Source: CBDIDH01 sp965277595 (GTDB lineage Bacteria; Planctomycetota; Planctomycetia; Isosphaerales; Isosphaeraceae). From it: a DNA stretch of 64,000 nucleotides. How positions within the stretch are numbered: the stretch's first letter is position 1; each line of letters starts with the position of its first letter. Below the pieces are notes generated by a model. The model saw only the letters and a list, made by a program, of their open reading frames with translations. It was not told the DNA's origin and searched no databases. The translations under genes were made by a program, and so were the position numbers. This document shows, piece by piece, positions 7,441-16,178 of this stretch. The DNA lies in the NCBI GenBank assembly GCA_965277595.1, contig CBDIDH010000002.1, forward strand, positions 124,001-188,000, read 5' to 3'.

Positions 7441-9039
7441 ATGACGCGGATCGCGATCTACGACACGACCTTACGTGACGGCAGTCAGGGCGAGGGGGTG
7501 AACTTCTCGCTCCAGGACAAGCTTTCGATCACCGCTTATCTTGACGACCTCGGCATTGACTACGTCGAAGGGGGCTATCCCCTCTCGAACCCGAAAGACG
7601 CCGCCTACTTCCGCGCCGTCCGCGACCTCGACCTCAAACACGCCCGCGTCAGCGCCTTCGGCATGACCCGCCGCAAGGGGATCTCCGCCGAGGACGATAT
7701 CGGCATGCGCGCCCTGGTCGACGCCGGCACGCCGGTTGTCACGGTCGTCGGCAAGAGCTGGGACTTCCAGGCCCGCGAGGTCCTCAACGTCTCGCTTGAG
7801 GAAAACCTGCGGATGATCTCCGACTCGGTCGCCTATCTCGCGGCGAATGCGTCCGAGGTCATTTACGACGCCGAGCACTTTTTCGACGGCTACAAACGGA
7901 ACTCCGACTACGCCTTGCAGACCCTTCAGGCCGCCGCCGACAACGGTGCCTCGTGTCTTGTCCTCTGCGACACGAACGGCGGTGCCTTGCCCGACGAGGT
8001 GGCCGAGGCCGTCGCCGCCGTCCGCCGCGCCCTCAGGGTTCCCGTGGGCATCCACACGCACAACGACTCGGACCTGGCCGTCGCCAACACCCTCGCGGCC
8101 CTCAAGATGGGCGCGACGCAGGTGCAGGGGACGATCAACGGCATCGGCGAGCGTTGCGGCAACGTCGACCTCTGTAGCGTGATCGCGAACCTCGCGTTAA
8201 AGTTCCGCGAATACGAGGTCCTTACGCCCGAGAAGCTCGCGCACCTGACGGAAGTCTCGCGTTACGTTTACGAAACCGCGAATATGAACTTCCGGGCCTC
8301 GCAGCCGTTCGTTGGCACGAGCGCCTTCGCTCACAAAGGGGGCATGCACGTCCACGGCATCCGCAAGAACGCCAGTAGTTACGAGCACATTGACCCGACC
8401 CTCGTCGGCAACGAGCGTCGGGTCCTGGTGAGCGAGCTTTCGGGCAAGTCAAACATCGCCGAGAAGCTGGGCGAGTACGGCCTGGAACAGGATCAGGAAC
8501 TTCTCGCCCGGGTACTCGACCGGGTTCAGGAGATGGAGAACGAAGGGTATCAGTTCGAGGCCGCGGATGCCTCGTTTGTCCTGATGGTCGAGAAGCTCGC
8601 CGGCCGCTATGCGCCCCGATTCGAGCGTCTTCGCTATCAGGTCGCCGTCGTCGGTGAATCCGATGGCCTGCCCGTGACCGAGGCGAGCGTCAAGCTCCGA
8701 ATCGGTGACGCGGTGGCTCACACGGTCAGCGAGGGCGACGGACCCGTCAACGCCCTCGACAGCGCACTCCGCAAGGCGCTTGAGCCGCACTTCCCTCGGC
8801 TCAAGGAGATGGACCTTGTGGACTACAAGGTCCGCGTCATCAACGCCCGCGAAGGGACCGCCGCCCGCGTCCGCGTCGTCATCGAGAGCAAGGACAAAGA
8901 TTCCCTCTGGGGCACCGTCGGCGTCTCCGAGAACGTCATCGAGGCCAGTTGGCTTGCGCTCAGCGATGCCTTCGACCACAAACTGGCGAAGGACGCGCGG
9001 GAGTCCGCCAAAGCATTCCAGGCCCCGGCACACGTCTGA
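7441..9039 (+). CDS. cimA: (R)-citramalate synthase
   Basis: Condenses pyruvate with acetyl-CoA to citramalate, the threonine-independent entry to isoleucine. At 532 residues it has the HMGL-like TIM barrel with YDTTLRDGSQGEGVNFS at about residues 7-23, metal ligand motif GIHTHNDSDLAVANTL near 202-217, and GTINGIGERCGN. The C-terminal regulatory domain of the LeuA type lies at about 410-525. This length and the QGEGV signature separate it from LeuA isopropylmalate synthase. The next gene starts 7 bases after the stop, so the AAA/DUF4276 pair and possibly valS may be read with it. Confidence 0.93.
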   Translation: MTRIAIYDTTLRDGSQGEGVNFSLQDKLSITAYLDDLGIDYVEGGYPLSNPKDAAYFRAVRDLDLKHARVSAFGMTRRKGISAEDDIGMRALVDAGTPVVTVVGKSWDFQAREVLNVSLEENLRMISDSVAYLAANASEVIYDAEHFFDGYKRNSDYALQTLQAAADNGASCLVLCDTNGGALPDEVAEAVAAVRRALRVPVGIHTHNDSDLAVANTLAALKMGATQVQGTINGIGERCGNVDLCSVIANLALKFREYEVLTPEKLAHLTEVSRYVYETANMNFRASQPFVGTSAFAHKGGMHVHGIRKNASSYEHIDPTLVGNERRVLVSELSGKSNIAEKLGEYGLEQDQELLARVLDRVQEMENEGYQFEAADASFVLMVEKLAGRYAPRFERLRYQVAVVGESDGLPVTEASVKLRIGDAVAHTVSEGDGPVNALDSALRKALEPHFPRLKEMDLVDYKVRVINAREGTAARVRVVIESKDKDSLWGTVGVSENVIEASWLALSDAFDHKLAKDARESAKAFQAPAHV

Positions 9040-9046
9040 GGGCTTC

Positions 9047-10225
9047 ATGGAAGGCAAACGGCTCCTGCGATCCCTCAGATTGCAAAACGTGTTGTCCTTC
9101 GGCCCCAAAGGGATGACGCTCGATTTCGAACCACTCAACGTGTTGATCGGCCCCAACGGTTCAGGCAAGTCGAATTTGATCGAGATCCTCGGGCTCCTTC
9201 ATTCCCTTCCCACGGACCTGGCCCCCCCGATCCGCCAGGGGGGCGGAATCAACGAATGGGTTTGGAAAGGGAGAGACCCACACGCGCCTCTTTCCGTCTG
9301 GTCTCTGTGGGAATCCGAGAACAATCCCTTGCTCATTCACGAGATCAACGTTCGATCAATCAACAATCAATACGTTGTTTCCAAAGAGCATTTCCTATTC
9401 AACCGTCCGGACGTCCCTGAAATCGCCGTATTCTTTATCGAGGAGGATACCGAGCCCGAAGGAATGTTGTTGGAAAAGGAATTCCTGAAAATCGACAAAT
9501 CGATAAAACTTAAGTACAAGCGAGACCAATCGATCCTGGCCCAGTTCAGGAATAGCCTCGCGGACTCGGCCACCTCCAACCTTGCCGATCAACTCATGGA
9601 GATGAAGCTGTACCGAAACTGGGTCTTCGGGAGGGAAGCTCCCATGCGGACTCCACGGGCCGGCGACCAATCGGATTTTTTGGAAGAGAACGCTGGGAAT
9701 TTGGCGGCGGTCCTCCGTCGGCTCCAGAAAGACCCGGCGACAAAGGAGAAATTACTCACGTTTCTGAAGGAAGCCTACGAAGGAATTCACGACGTCCGCG
9801 TTGACGAGATCAGCGGCTTTTACCAGGTGTCTCTGGGCGAGGGCGACGGACGCTACACGCCCGCCAGTCGCTTATCGGATGGGACGCTCCGATATCTGAG
9901 CCTGATCGCGATCCTCTGCGACCCCGAACCTCCCCCGCTCGTCTGCATCGAGGAGCCCGAACTCGGATTGCACCCCGACCTGGTTCCGACGATCGCCCGG
10001 CTCCTGATCGACGCCTCGCAACGCTGCCAACTTGTCGTCACCACGCACTCCGCCGATCTCATCTCGGCGCTCTGGGAGTTCCCCGAGGCGGTCGTCGTCT
10101 GCGAGCGCGGTGTCGAGGGGACGACGATGAAACGGCTGGAACCCGATCGGCTCAAGAAGTGGCTTGAAGAGTATACTCTGGGACACCTCTGGGCGATGGG
10201 TGAGATCGGGGGCAACCGGTGGTGA
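9047..10225 (+). CDS. AAA-family ATPase (AAA_15/AAA_21, OLD/RecF-like)
   Basis: A 392-residue ABC/SMC-like ATPase. Walker A GPNGSGKSN is at about residues 36-44, an ABC-signature-like SDGTLRYLSL near 278, Walker B LVCIEEPE at about 300-307 and the switch histidine in TTHSADL near 335. The central segment (about 70-230) is unique. These proteins act on DNA and are common partners of TOPRIM-like proteins in phage defence. The following DUF4276 gene overlaps it by 7 bases. ATG 9047 is 7 bases after cimA. The middle part uses more A/T-ending codons than its neighbours, as expected for transferred DNA. The specific target is unknown. Confidence 0.88.
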   Translation: MEGKRLLRSLRLQNVLSFGPKGMTLDFEPLNVLIGPNGSGKSNLIEILGLLHSLPTDLAPPIRQGGGINEWVWKGRDPHAPLSVWSLWESENNPLLIHEINVRSINNQYVVSKEHFLFNRPDVPEIAVFFIEEDTEPEGMLLEKEFLKIDKSIKLKYKRDQSILAQFRNSLADSATSNLADQLMEMKLYRNWVFGREAPMRTPRAGDQSDFLEENAGNLAAVLRRLQKDPATKEKLLTFLKEAYEGIHDVRVDEISGFYQVSLGEGDGRYTPASRLSDGTLRYLSLIAILCDPEPPPLVCIEEPELGLHPDLVPTIARLLIDASQRCQLVVTTHSADLISALWEFPEAVVVCERGVEGTTMKRLEPDRLKKWLEEYTLGHLWAMGEIGGNRW

Positions 10226-10839
10226 AGGAGGTCAGGATCTATATCGAAGGGGGCGGTAGCGACGAAAGGACGAAGAGGCCGTTGCGCGCGGGGTTTCACC
10301 AGTTCTTTCGCGGCATCGTCACCGCAGCCAGGCAGAAACGCATCTCGTTCATGTCGATTGTGTGCGGTAGTCGAGAGGCCACGATCGACCTGTTTTCAAG
10401 GGCTGTCAACGATCACTCGCAGGCGCTCAATTTCCTGCTCATCGATTCCGACCTAGTTGTCTCGACGGTCAGAGCCGATCACGTCAAAACTCACTTTCAC
10501 CGGTCTTTGAGCAATATCTCCGAAGACCGGTGTCACCTGATGGTTCAGGTCATGGAAGCCTGGTTCCTCGCCGACCCCGCGAAATTGAAAGAGTATTACG
10601 GTAAAGACTTCCATTCGACAGCCCTCCCCGGATCGAACGATGTGGAGGACGTCGAGAAAGATAACGTCCTGACTTCCTTGAAGCACGCGACGAGACATAC
10701 CAGCAAAGGCGAATACCACAAGATCAAGCATGCGAGCGAATTACTGAAACTCGTTCGCCCCGAGTTGGTCCGAAAGGCGTCTCGGCACTGTGACGTTTTG
10801 TTCCAAACCCTGGAATCTCAGATCCAGGCCGTCGGTTGA
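10219..10839 (+). CDS. DUF4276 family protein, TOPRIM-like partner of the ATPase
   Basis: A 206-residue protein. The N-terminal EGGGS (about residue 10) and FLLIDSDL (about 74-81) place acidic residues where TOPRIM-type nucleases have their E and DxD, and MVQVMEAWFLADP with YYGKDF is characteristic of DUF4276. Proteins of this family are regularly encoded beside AAA ATPases. It probably acts as the effector of a two-gene system (inference). The GTG start at 10219 overlaps the ATPase stop, implying translational coupling. Its stop lies 41 bases before the valS start chosen here. Confidence 0.85.
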   Translation: MVKEVRIYIEGGGSDERTKRPLRAGFHQFFRGIVTAARQKRISFMSIVCGSREATIDLFSRAVNDHSQALNFLLIDSDLVVSTVRADHVKTHFHRSLSNISEDRCHLMVQVMEAWFLADPAKLKEYYGKDFHSTALPGSNDVEDVEKDNVLTSLKHATRHTSKGEYHKIKHASELLKLVRPELVRKASRHCDVLFQTLESQIQAVG

Positions 10840-10880
10840 TGCCGGTCGGCCCCGAGAAAACCGACGGAAACTTTCGAACC

Positions 10881-13667
10881 ATGTCCCTCGCCGACCTCCC
10901 CAAGCAATACGATCCCCAGGACGCCCAGCGCCGCTGGTATGACTTCTGGCTCGAAAAGGGCTATTTTCACGCCGATCCAACGAGCGCGAAGCCCCCGTAC
11001 ACGATCGTCATCCCGCCGCCGAACGTCACCGGGGCCTTGCACCTGGGGCACGCCCTGAACAACACGCTTCAAGACATCCTGATCCGTTGGCGTCGGATGC
11101 AAGGGTTCGACGCGCTCTGGATGCCCGGCACCGATCACGCGGGAATCGCTACCCAGGCGGTCGTCGAGACCAGGCTCTTGAAGGAAGAAAAAAAGACCCG
11201 CCACGACATCGGCCGCGAGGCCCTCGTGGCTCGGATCTGGGCCTGGAAAGACGAGTACGAGAAGCGCATCCTCAGCCAGCTTCGCCTCATGGGCTGCTCG
11301 TGCGACTGGGAGCGCACCCGGTTCACGCTTGACCCGATCTGCGCCCGGGCCGTCCGCACGACCTTCTTCAACCTCTTCAAGGCCGACAAGATCTTTCGAG
11401 GCAAGCGCCTGGTGAACTGGGATACCCACCTCCGCACGGCCGTCGCCGATGACGAGATCGAATACGAAGATGTTCAGGGCCAGATCTGGACGTTCAAGTA
11501 CCCCGTCACCGGTTCCGCCACGGGTGAGGCCCTTCAGGTCGCCACGACCCGCCCGGAAACCATGCTCGGTGATACCGCCGTGGCCGTTCATCCCGACGAT
11601 CCGCGCTATCAGCACCTCATCGGCCGGACGATCACCTTGCCGCTTTTGAGTCGCGAGATTCCCATCATCGCCGACCCGATCCTCGTCGACCCCAAGTTCG
11701 GCACCGGCTGCGTCAAGGTCACCCCCGCGCACGATCCGAACGACTATCAGACCGGCCTCCGGCACAAGCTGCCAATGATCAACCTGCTCAATCCCGACGG
11801 CACCTACAACGAGAATGCCGGGCCTTATCAAGGCCTCCACGGCAAGCAGGTGCGCAAACGCGTCGTTGACGACCTCGACGCGCTGGGCCTTCTCGTCAAG
11901 GTTGAGCCGCACGCGAACCGCGTCGGAATCTCGGACCGCAGCAAGACGCCCATTGAGCCCTATCTTTCGGATCAATGGTTCGTCCGCATGGACGACCTCG
12001 CCGAGGACGCGATGGAGGCCGTTCGCTCCGGCTCCGTGAAGATCCATCCCGAACGCTATGTCCGAAGCTATCTCGACTGGCTTGGCGAGAAGCGCGACTG
12101 GTGCATCAGCCGACAACTCTGGTGGGGCCACCGCATCCCCATCTGGTACGCTCCCGAGGCCACCGAAGCCGACCTTGAAACCGCCTTCGGCCACCGCGCT
12201 GATGTCGCCTGGCGGAAGGCCGAATCAGGCGGCTATCTCCTCTGTTCCGAGACCGACCTTGATTCGGAGAGTCTTGGTTCAGGGCTCAGATTGACCCAGG
12301 ACCCCGATGTCCTCGACACCTGGTTCAGCTCGGCGCTCTGGCCCCATTCGACGCTCGGCTGGCCTGACGCGACCCCGGAGCTAAAGAAGTATTATCCGAC
12401 GAGCGTCCTGTCGACCGCCCGCGATATCATCACGCTCTGGGTCGCCCGGATGGTGATCTTCGGCCAGTTCAACATGGGCGATGTCCCCTTCAAGGACGTC
12501 TTCATTCACCCGGTCATCCAGGACGGCAAGGGAAAGCGGATGAGCAAGTCCGCGGGGAATGGAATCGACCCCGTGGATATCGTCGACCTCTACGGCGCCG
12601 ATGCCCTGCGTTACACGCTTGCCAGCACCGCCACCGAGACGCAAGACCTTCGCATGCCCGTCGAAAAGGCCAAGCTCGCCGACGGTCGCGTCGTGAACAC
12701 GTCGGAGCGTTTCGAACAGGGCCGAACCTTCCCCAACAAGTTCTGGAACGCCAGTCGATTCGCCCTGATGAACCTGGAAGGCTACAAGCCGGGTTCGCTC
12801 GACCTGGCCCAACTGCCGATCGAAGACCGCTGGATCTTGAGCCTCCTGGCAAAGACCGCGGCGGGGACGACCGCCGACCTGGAAGCCTTTGGCTTCTCCG
12901 AGGCCGCGCGTCGGCTCCGCGACTTCACCTGGAACGACGTCTGCGACTGGTACGTCGAGTTCCTCAAGCCGAGGCTTCGCGACCCCTTGACCCGTCCCGA
13001 CGCCCAGCGGGTGCTCGCTGCGGTTCTTGATGGCGTTTGTCGACTCTTGCACCCGATCATGCCCTTTGTCACCGAGCAGGTCTGGCAGGCCCTTGCCCTC
13101 GCCGCTCCGACGCGCGGCTTGCCCAATCCCTTGCCCTCGGCCGAGAGCGTTTGCATCGCCCCCTGGCCCGACTATTCGTCGACCTGGTCCGACCCCGAAG
13201 CGGAATCAATCGTTGGCCTCTGGCAAGAGGTGACCAAGGCCCTGCGCAACCTTCGCGCCGAGCGTGGAGTTCCCAAGGACGCGATCATCTCACCGATCTT
13301 GATCGCCTCGGGATCAACGGCCGACCACCTCCGTCTCGGCGAGTCGCTGATTCGAGCTCTCACCCCCGCCGCGAATCTGACCATCACCGCAAAGGCCGAT
13401 CGTCCCGCCGATTCCGCCGTCATGGTCCTTCCCGAGTTCGAGGTCGTCCTGCCTCTTGAGGGCCTGATTGATAAGGAAGCCGAAACTGCTCGACACCGGA
13501 AGGAACTTACCGAGATTGATCGCCAGCTCGTCGGCCATCAGGCGAAATTGAACAACGAGTCCTTTGTCGCCAACGCTCCCGCCGCCGTGGTCGACCAGGT
13601 TCGCGCCAAGGTTTCCGAGCTTCTCGCCCGCCGCGCCGCGATCCTGGCCTTGCTCGGCGAAGCCTGA
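10881..13667 (+). CDS. valS: Valyl-tRNA synthetase
   Basis: Charges tRNA-Val. It is 928 residues from ATG 10881 (MSLADLPKQYDPQ), normal for the family. The class I motif HLGH lies in PPPNVTGALHLGHALNN at about residues 43-59, the editing domain lies around 150-350, the KMSKS loop is RMSKSAGNGIDP near 553-564, and a C-terminal coiled-coil arm starts around 860 (LIDKEAETARHRKELTEID). An in-frame ATG at 10839 overlaps the DUF4276 stop as TGATG; I prefer 10881 on homology but the longer form, 14 residues more, cannot be excluded. No T-box leader is visible. Confidence 0.95.
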   Translation: MSLADLPKQYDPQDAQRRWYDFWLEKGYFHADPTSAKPPYTIVIPPPNVTGALHLGHALNNTLQDILIRWRRMQGFDALWMPGTDHAGIATQAVVETRLLKEEKKTRHDIGREALVARIWAWKDEYEKRILSQLRLMGCSCDWERTRFTLDPICARAVRTTFFNLFKADKIFRGKRLVNWDTHLRTAVADDEIEYEDVQGQIWTFKYPVTGSATGEALQVATTRPETMLGDTAVAVHPDDPRYQHLIGRTITLPLLSREIPIIADPILVDPKFGTGCVKVTPAHDPNDYQTGLRHKLPMINLLNPDGTYNENAGPYQGLHGKQVRKRVVDDLDALGLLVKVEPHANRVGISDRSKTPIEPYLSDQWFVRMDDLAEDAMEAVRSGSVKIHPERYVRSYLDWLGEKRDWCISRQLWWGHRIPIWYAPEATEADLETAFGHRADVAWRKAESGGYLLCSETDLDSESLGSGLRLTQDPDVLDTWFSSALWPHSTLGWPDATPELKKYYPTSVLSTARDIITLWVARMVIFGQFNMGDVPFKDVFIHPVIQDGKGKRMSKSAGNGIDPVDIVDLYGADALRYTLASTATETQDLRMPVEKAKLADGRVVNTSERFEQGRTFPNKFWNASRFALMNLEGYKPGSLDLAQLPIEDRWILSLLAKTAAGTTADLEAFGFSEAARRLRDFTWNDVCDWYVEFLKPRLRDPLTRPDAQRVLAAVLDGVCRLLHPIMPFVTEQVWQALALAAPTRGLPNPLPSAESVCIAPWPDYSSTWSDPEAESIVGLWQEVTKALRNLRAERGVPKDAIISPILIASGSTADHLRLGESLIRALTPAANLTITAKADRPADSAVMVLPEFEVVLPLEGLIDKEAETARHRKELTEIDRQLVGHQAKLNNESFVANAPAAVVDQVRAKVSELLARRAAILALLGEA

Positions 13668-14004
13668 CCCACGACTTTTCGGCGAGTTGAACATTGGAGA
13701 CAAAACACCTTTGGAACGGGCCGTCCTGGCGATGCTCTCATCCGGCCAGGGCCAGCCGACCTGGCAATCCTCGGCCTGCCCTGTCCACGAGGATTGCAAA
13801 GTTTGTCTTTTCAATGACCGATGACCAATGTCCGAGACCAAGCAGGCGGAATTTTTCGGTCAGTGGTCATCGGTCATCGGGACTTTGCAATTCTCTTGCT
13901 GCCCTGTCCGGGTTCGTTGACGCATCGGGACCATCCCCTTATGATCGTTTCTGGGGAGACCTCGTCTCCTCGAAGGCCGCCGTCGCTCCGCGCCGGTTCG
14001 CAAC
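13668..14004. other. Intergenic region between valS and the DUF151 gene
   Basis: No convincing gene is seen in this 337-base stretch. Its main feature is a long hairpin of the GATGACC family (13811-13882) whose arms are extended outward by the pair GGATTGCAAAG (13791-13801) and CTTTGCAATTC (13883-13893). Confidence 0.7.
13811..13882. repeat. Intergenic hairpin of the GATGACC family (copy 3)
   Basis: The left arm includes ATGACCGATGACCAATG (about 13814-13830) and the right arm GGTCAGTGGTCATCGGTCAT (about 13858-13877). They pair over about 20 bases with few mismatches around a 25-base loop. Outer arms ATTGCAAAG / CTTTGCAAT extend the structure. It lies between valS and DUF151, both on the plus strand, and may end the valS transcript or be a mobile-repeat relic. 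Confidence 0.7.
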
Positions 14005-14424
14005 ATGGACGAGGAGGAGACGACCGCCGTGGCCGTGCCGATGGAACTCACGCGGATCATCATTAACGAGAACAACGAGCAGCAGATCATCTTCCTCAAG
14101 GAGGTGGACGGCGACCGCACGTTTCCGATCGTGATTGGCATTTTCGAGGCCACCAGCATTGACCGTCGGGTCAAAGGTCTCCCTGCCCCTCGGCCCTTGA
14201 CTCATGACCTTCTGGCGAACACCATCGAGCTTCTTGGCGGCGAGTTGCAGGACATTTACATCAGCGAACTGCGCGACCACACGTATTACGCGAAGCTCCG
14301 CATCCGCCACGACGGCGAGATCATCGAGGTCGATTCCCGACCGAGCGACGCCATCGCCGTCGCCGTCACGGTCGACGTCCCGATCTTCGTCGCCGAAGAC
14401 ATCATTGACGAGGTTGGTCAGTAA
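14005..14424 (+). CDS. Bifunctional nuclease family protein (DUF151)
   Basis: A 139-residue protein covering the whole BFN/DUF151 fold. It shows IIFLKEVDGDRTFPIVIGIFE at about residues 31-51, TIELLGG around 72-78 and VDSRPSDAIAVAVTVDVPIFV near 110-130, where RPSDAIA is the family hallmark. Members in other organisms have RNase/DNase activity; the role here is unknown. The ATG at 14005 is close to the conserved PMELTRIIINE start. A tRNA-Ser gene follows after 24 bases and may be in the same transcript. Confidence 0.92.
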   Translation: MDEEETTAVAVPMELTRIIINENNEQQIIFLKEVDGDRTFPIVIGIFEATSIDRRVKGLPAPRPLTHDLLANTIELLGGELQDIYISELRDHTYYAKLRIRHDGEIIEVDSRPSDAIAVAVTVDVPIFVAEDIIDEVGQ

Positions 14425-14448
14425 CGAGAGTTTCCTCACCCAAAGCCT

Positions 14449-14535
14449 GGAGGGGTGCCAGAGTGGCCGATTGGGACGGTCTTGAAAACCGTAGTAGGTG
14501 CAAGCCTACCGTGGGTTCGAATCCCACCCCCTCCG
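14449..14535 (+). tRNA. tRNA-Ser (anticodon UGA)
   Basis: The acceptor arm GGAGGGG pairs with CCCCTCC near the 3' end. The anticodon arm is ACGGT-CTTGAAA-ACCGT with anticodon TGA. A long variable arm (GTAGGTGCAAGCCTAC region) identifies a class II serine tRNA, and the T arm is GTGGG-TTCGAAT-CCCAC. The discriminator base is G. CCA is not encoded. Confidence 0.97.
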
Positions 14536-15591
14536 CTCCGCCAGTGTCCGAAAGGGGCCGACACGAGGCGCACAACGCCTCATATGCCAGGGGGTTGTGT
14601 CCCATTGAAATCGATTCGTCGGTCCGTGCGAATGGAAGGCGCAAACGCTTTCCAATGGGTCGCGCCGTCGATCTTCGTTTCGCGATCCCGGCAGGCGTGG
14701 CCTCAGTTCCATGAGCGGCCGGGCAGGAAAGGCATCCAGAGCGGCCGTCTGATCTTGCAGACCGGCCTGGGCGGATGTTCCGAAGGTCAGAAGCGGCGTC
14801 GAACGACGGGGCTGGGATCGAATCACCTTCACCCATGCCCGGCTCTTGACCAGGTCCGTGATGGAAGGGTGCCGCATAGACGGCACCAGATTTGGTCAGG
14901 GCGTCGAAGTTGGGCCTTCCCGGAGCCTTGGACTCCAGTCAAGCGCCGATCGCTTTGACGAGGTCGGGGCCCGTCGTCGGAGCGGGTGAACGCCTTGGGA
15001 CAGTCGCCTTCAAGTTCAGTGATCCAAGCAGGCCCGGTCCGGAGAGGTCAGCTCGAAGGTGCGGTCAGGGAAAAATTCTTCGGCAAAAGAACGGGCAGAC
15101 CTGGACGGAAAGATGAATATTAATGCTCATTTTCCCATAATATGGATTATTTGCTTTCGGCCCGTCTTGGTCGCAACCACCGGGGTCGTTGTTTAGTTCG
15201 TCTCGCGGGGCCGTTCCTCGCTCGGAATCTTTGTCGACGCAAGTCAAGACGTTGTAGGCGAGCACAAGGTTCCACGCGATGGAACAGGACTCTTCGCGCT
15301 TGCCATCTCATATAGCAACGCGATGGACCGGCGGAACTTCTGGCCCTAAGTGTCGCGAAGCAAAGGCCCTGGAGGGTTCGACCAACCCGATCACCGGCTA
15401 AATGGCGAGCGCGACCTTGAGTTTTGGCTCCGCAACCTGTTGGCATCGACTTCACGGGATGGGCTTCGATCCCCAAAAACCTGGACTCCGCTGGAGTCAG
15501 AAAATTTCCGTGAAACCAGGAACAATGCTTGCGGGGGGTTCCCGACGCGAGTAAAATTTCTGTATAAACTGTTCTGCCCGTCCTGGCGGTC
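14536..15591. other. Gene-poor 1.06-kb stretch downstream of tRNA-Ser
   Basis: No open frame here has family resemblance, a good ribosome site or planctomycete-like codon use on either strand. Frames antisense to the tRNA are the well-known tRNA-Ser shadow. I looked for a repeat of the tRNA 3' end that would mark an integration site and did not find one. The last 100 bases contain a TATAAA box and two AAAATTTC repeats before the GbsR-like gene. It may hold decayed coding sequence. Confidence 0.6.
15501..15568 (+). promoter_or_regulatory. Candidate promoter and operator of the GbsR/MarR gene
   Basis: AAAATTTCCGT (15501-15511) and AAAATTTCTGT (15553-15563) are near-identical direct repeats with AT-rich, nearly symmetric cores. 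TATAAA at 15563-15568, 24 bases before the ATG, would serve as a -10 box; no good -35 is seen. Autoregulation by the downstream regulator is inference. Confidence 0.3.
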
Positions 15592-16164
15592 ATGACCGTG
15601 ACACTCACTCCCGCAGCGCAAAAGTTTGTCCTTCACTGGGGCGAGATGGGGCAAGCCTGGGGCATCAATCGAACGATGGCTCAAGTCCACGCCCTCTTGT
15701 TCGTCGCGCCCGAAGCGCTTGACGCCGAGGAAATTAGCAAACTCCTTGATGTCAGCCGCTCGAATGTATCCACAAGTCTTCGTGAATTAATTACCTGGGG
15801 GGTCGTGCGCCGCGTTCATATCATCGGCGATCGACGCGACCGGTTCGAAGCGCTCAAGGACGTCATGGAAACCTTCCGCGTGATCATGGCCGAGCGAAAG
15901 CGGAGGGAGATGGACCCGACGATTGCCCTTCTGGAAAACTGCGTGAAGGAAGCCCAGGCGGGTGATTCGTCCGAGCAATACACGCGCGAGCAACTGGAAA
16001 AAATGCTTGAGTTTTGCAGGATGCTCACGGCCTGGTATAGTCAGATTGACCGGCTCTCAACGCCCGCGCTACTGAAACTTTTCCGCGGCGGGGCGCGGTT
16101 GGCAAAGCTCTTCACGACGTCAAACGGAGAACCGGCGGAAGCACGCGCGGGATCGTCCTCTTGA
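15592..16164 (+). CDS. GbsR/MarR-family transcriptional regulator
   Basis: A 190-residue winged-helix protein. The N-terminal half has the HTH (LDAEEISKLLDVSRSNVSTSLRELITWGVVRR, spanning about residues 43-75), preceded by WGINRTMAQVHALLF, typical of the GbsR-type MarR subgroup. The C-terminal half is a helical region with many charged residues, likely for dimerisation. GbsR homologues sense small compatible solutes in Bacillus; the ligand here is unknown. It converges with the 16.2-26.1 kb operon, the two stops being 14 bases apart. Confidence 0.88.
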   Translation: MTVTLTPAAQKFVLHWGEMGQAWGINRTMAQVHALLFVAPEALDAEEISKLLDVSRSNVSTSLRELITWGVVRRVHIIGDRRDRFEALKDVMETFRVIMAERKRREMDPTIALLENCVKEAQAGDSSEQYTREQLEKMLEFCRMLTAWYSQIDRLSTPALLKLFRGGARLAKLFTTSNGEPAEARAGSSS

Positions 16165-16178
16165 GGATGCGACGGTGG

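Noticed and set aside
14402..14836. Minus-strand open frame with GVGFEPTVGLHLLRFSRPSQ
   Set aside because: This peptide is the classic artefact of reading antisense through a tRNA-Ser gene, and the tRNA itself is clear here.
14536..15591. Integration site (att) at the tRNA-Ser 3' end
   Set aside because: No second copy of the tRNA 3' sequence and no integrase gene is present in the window.
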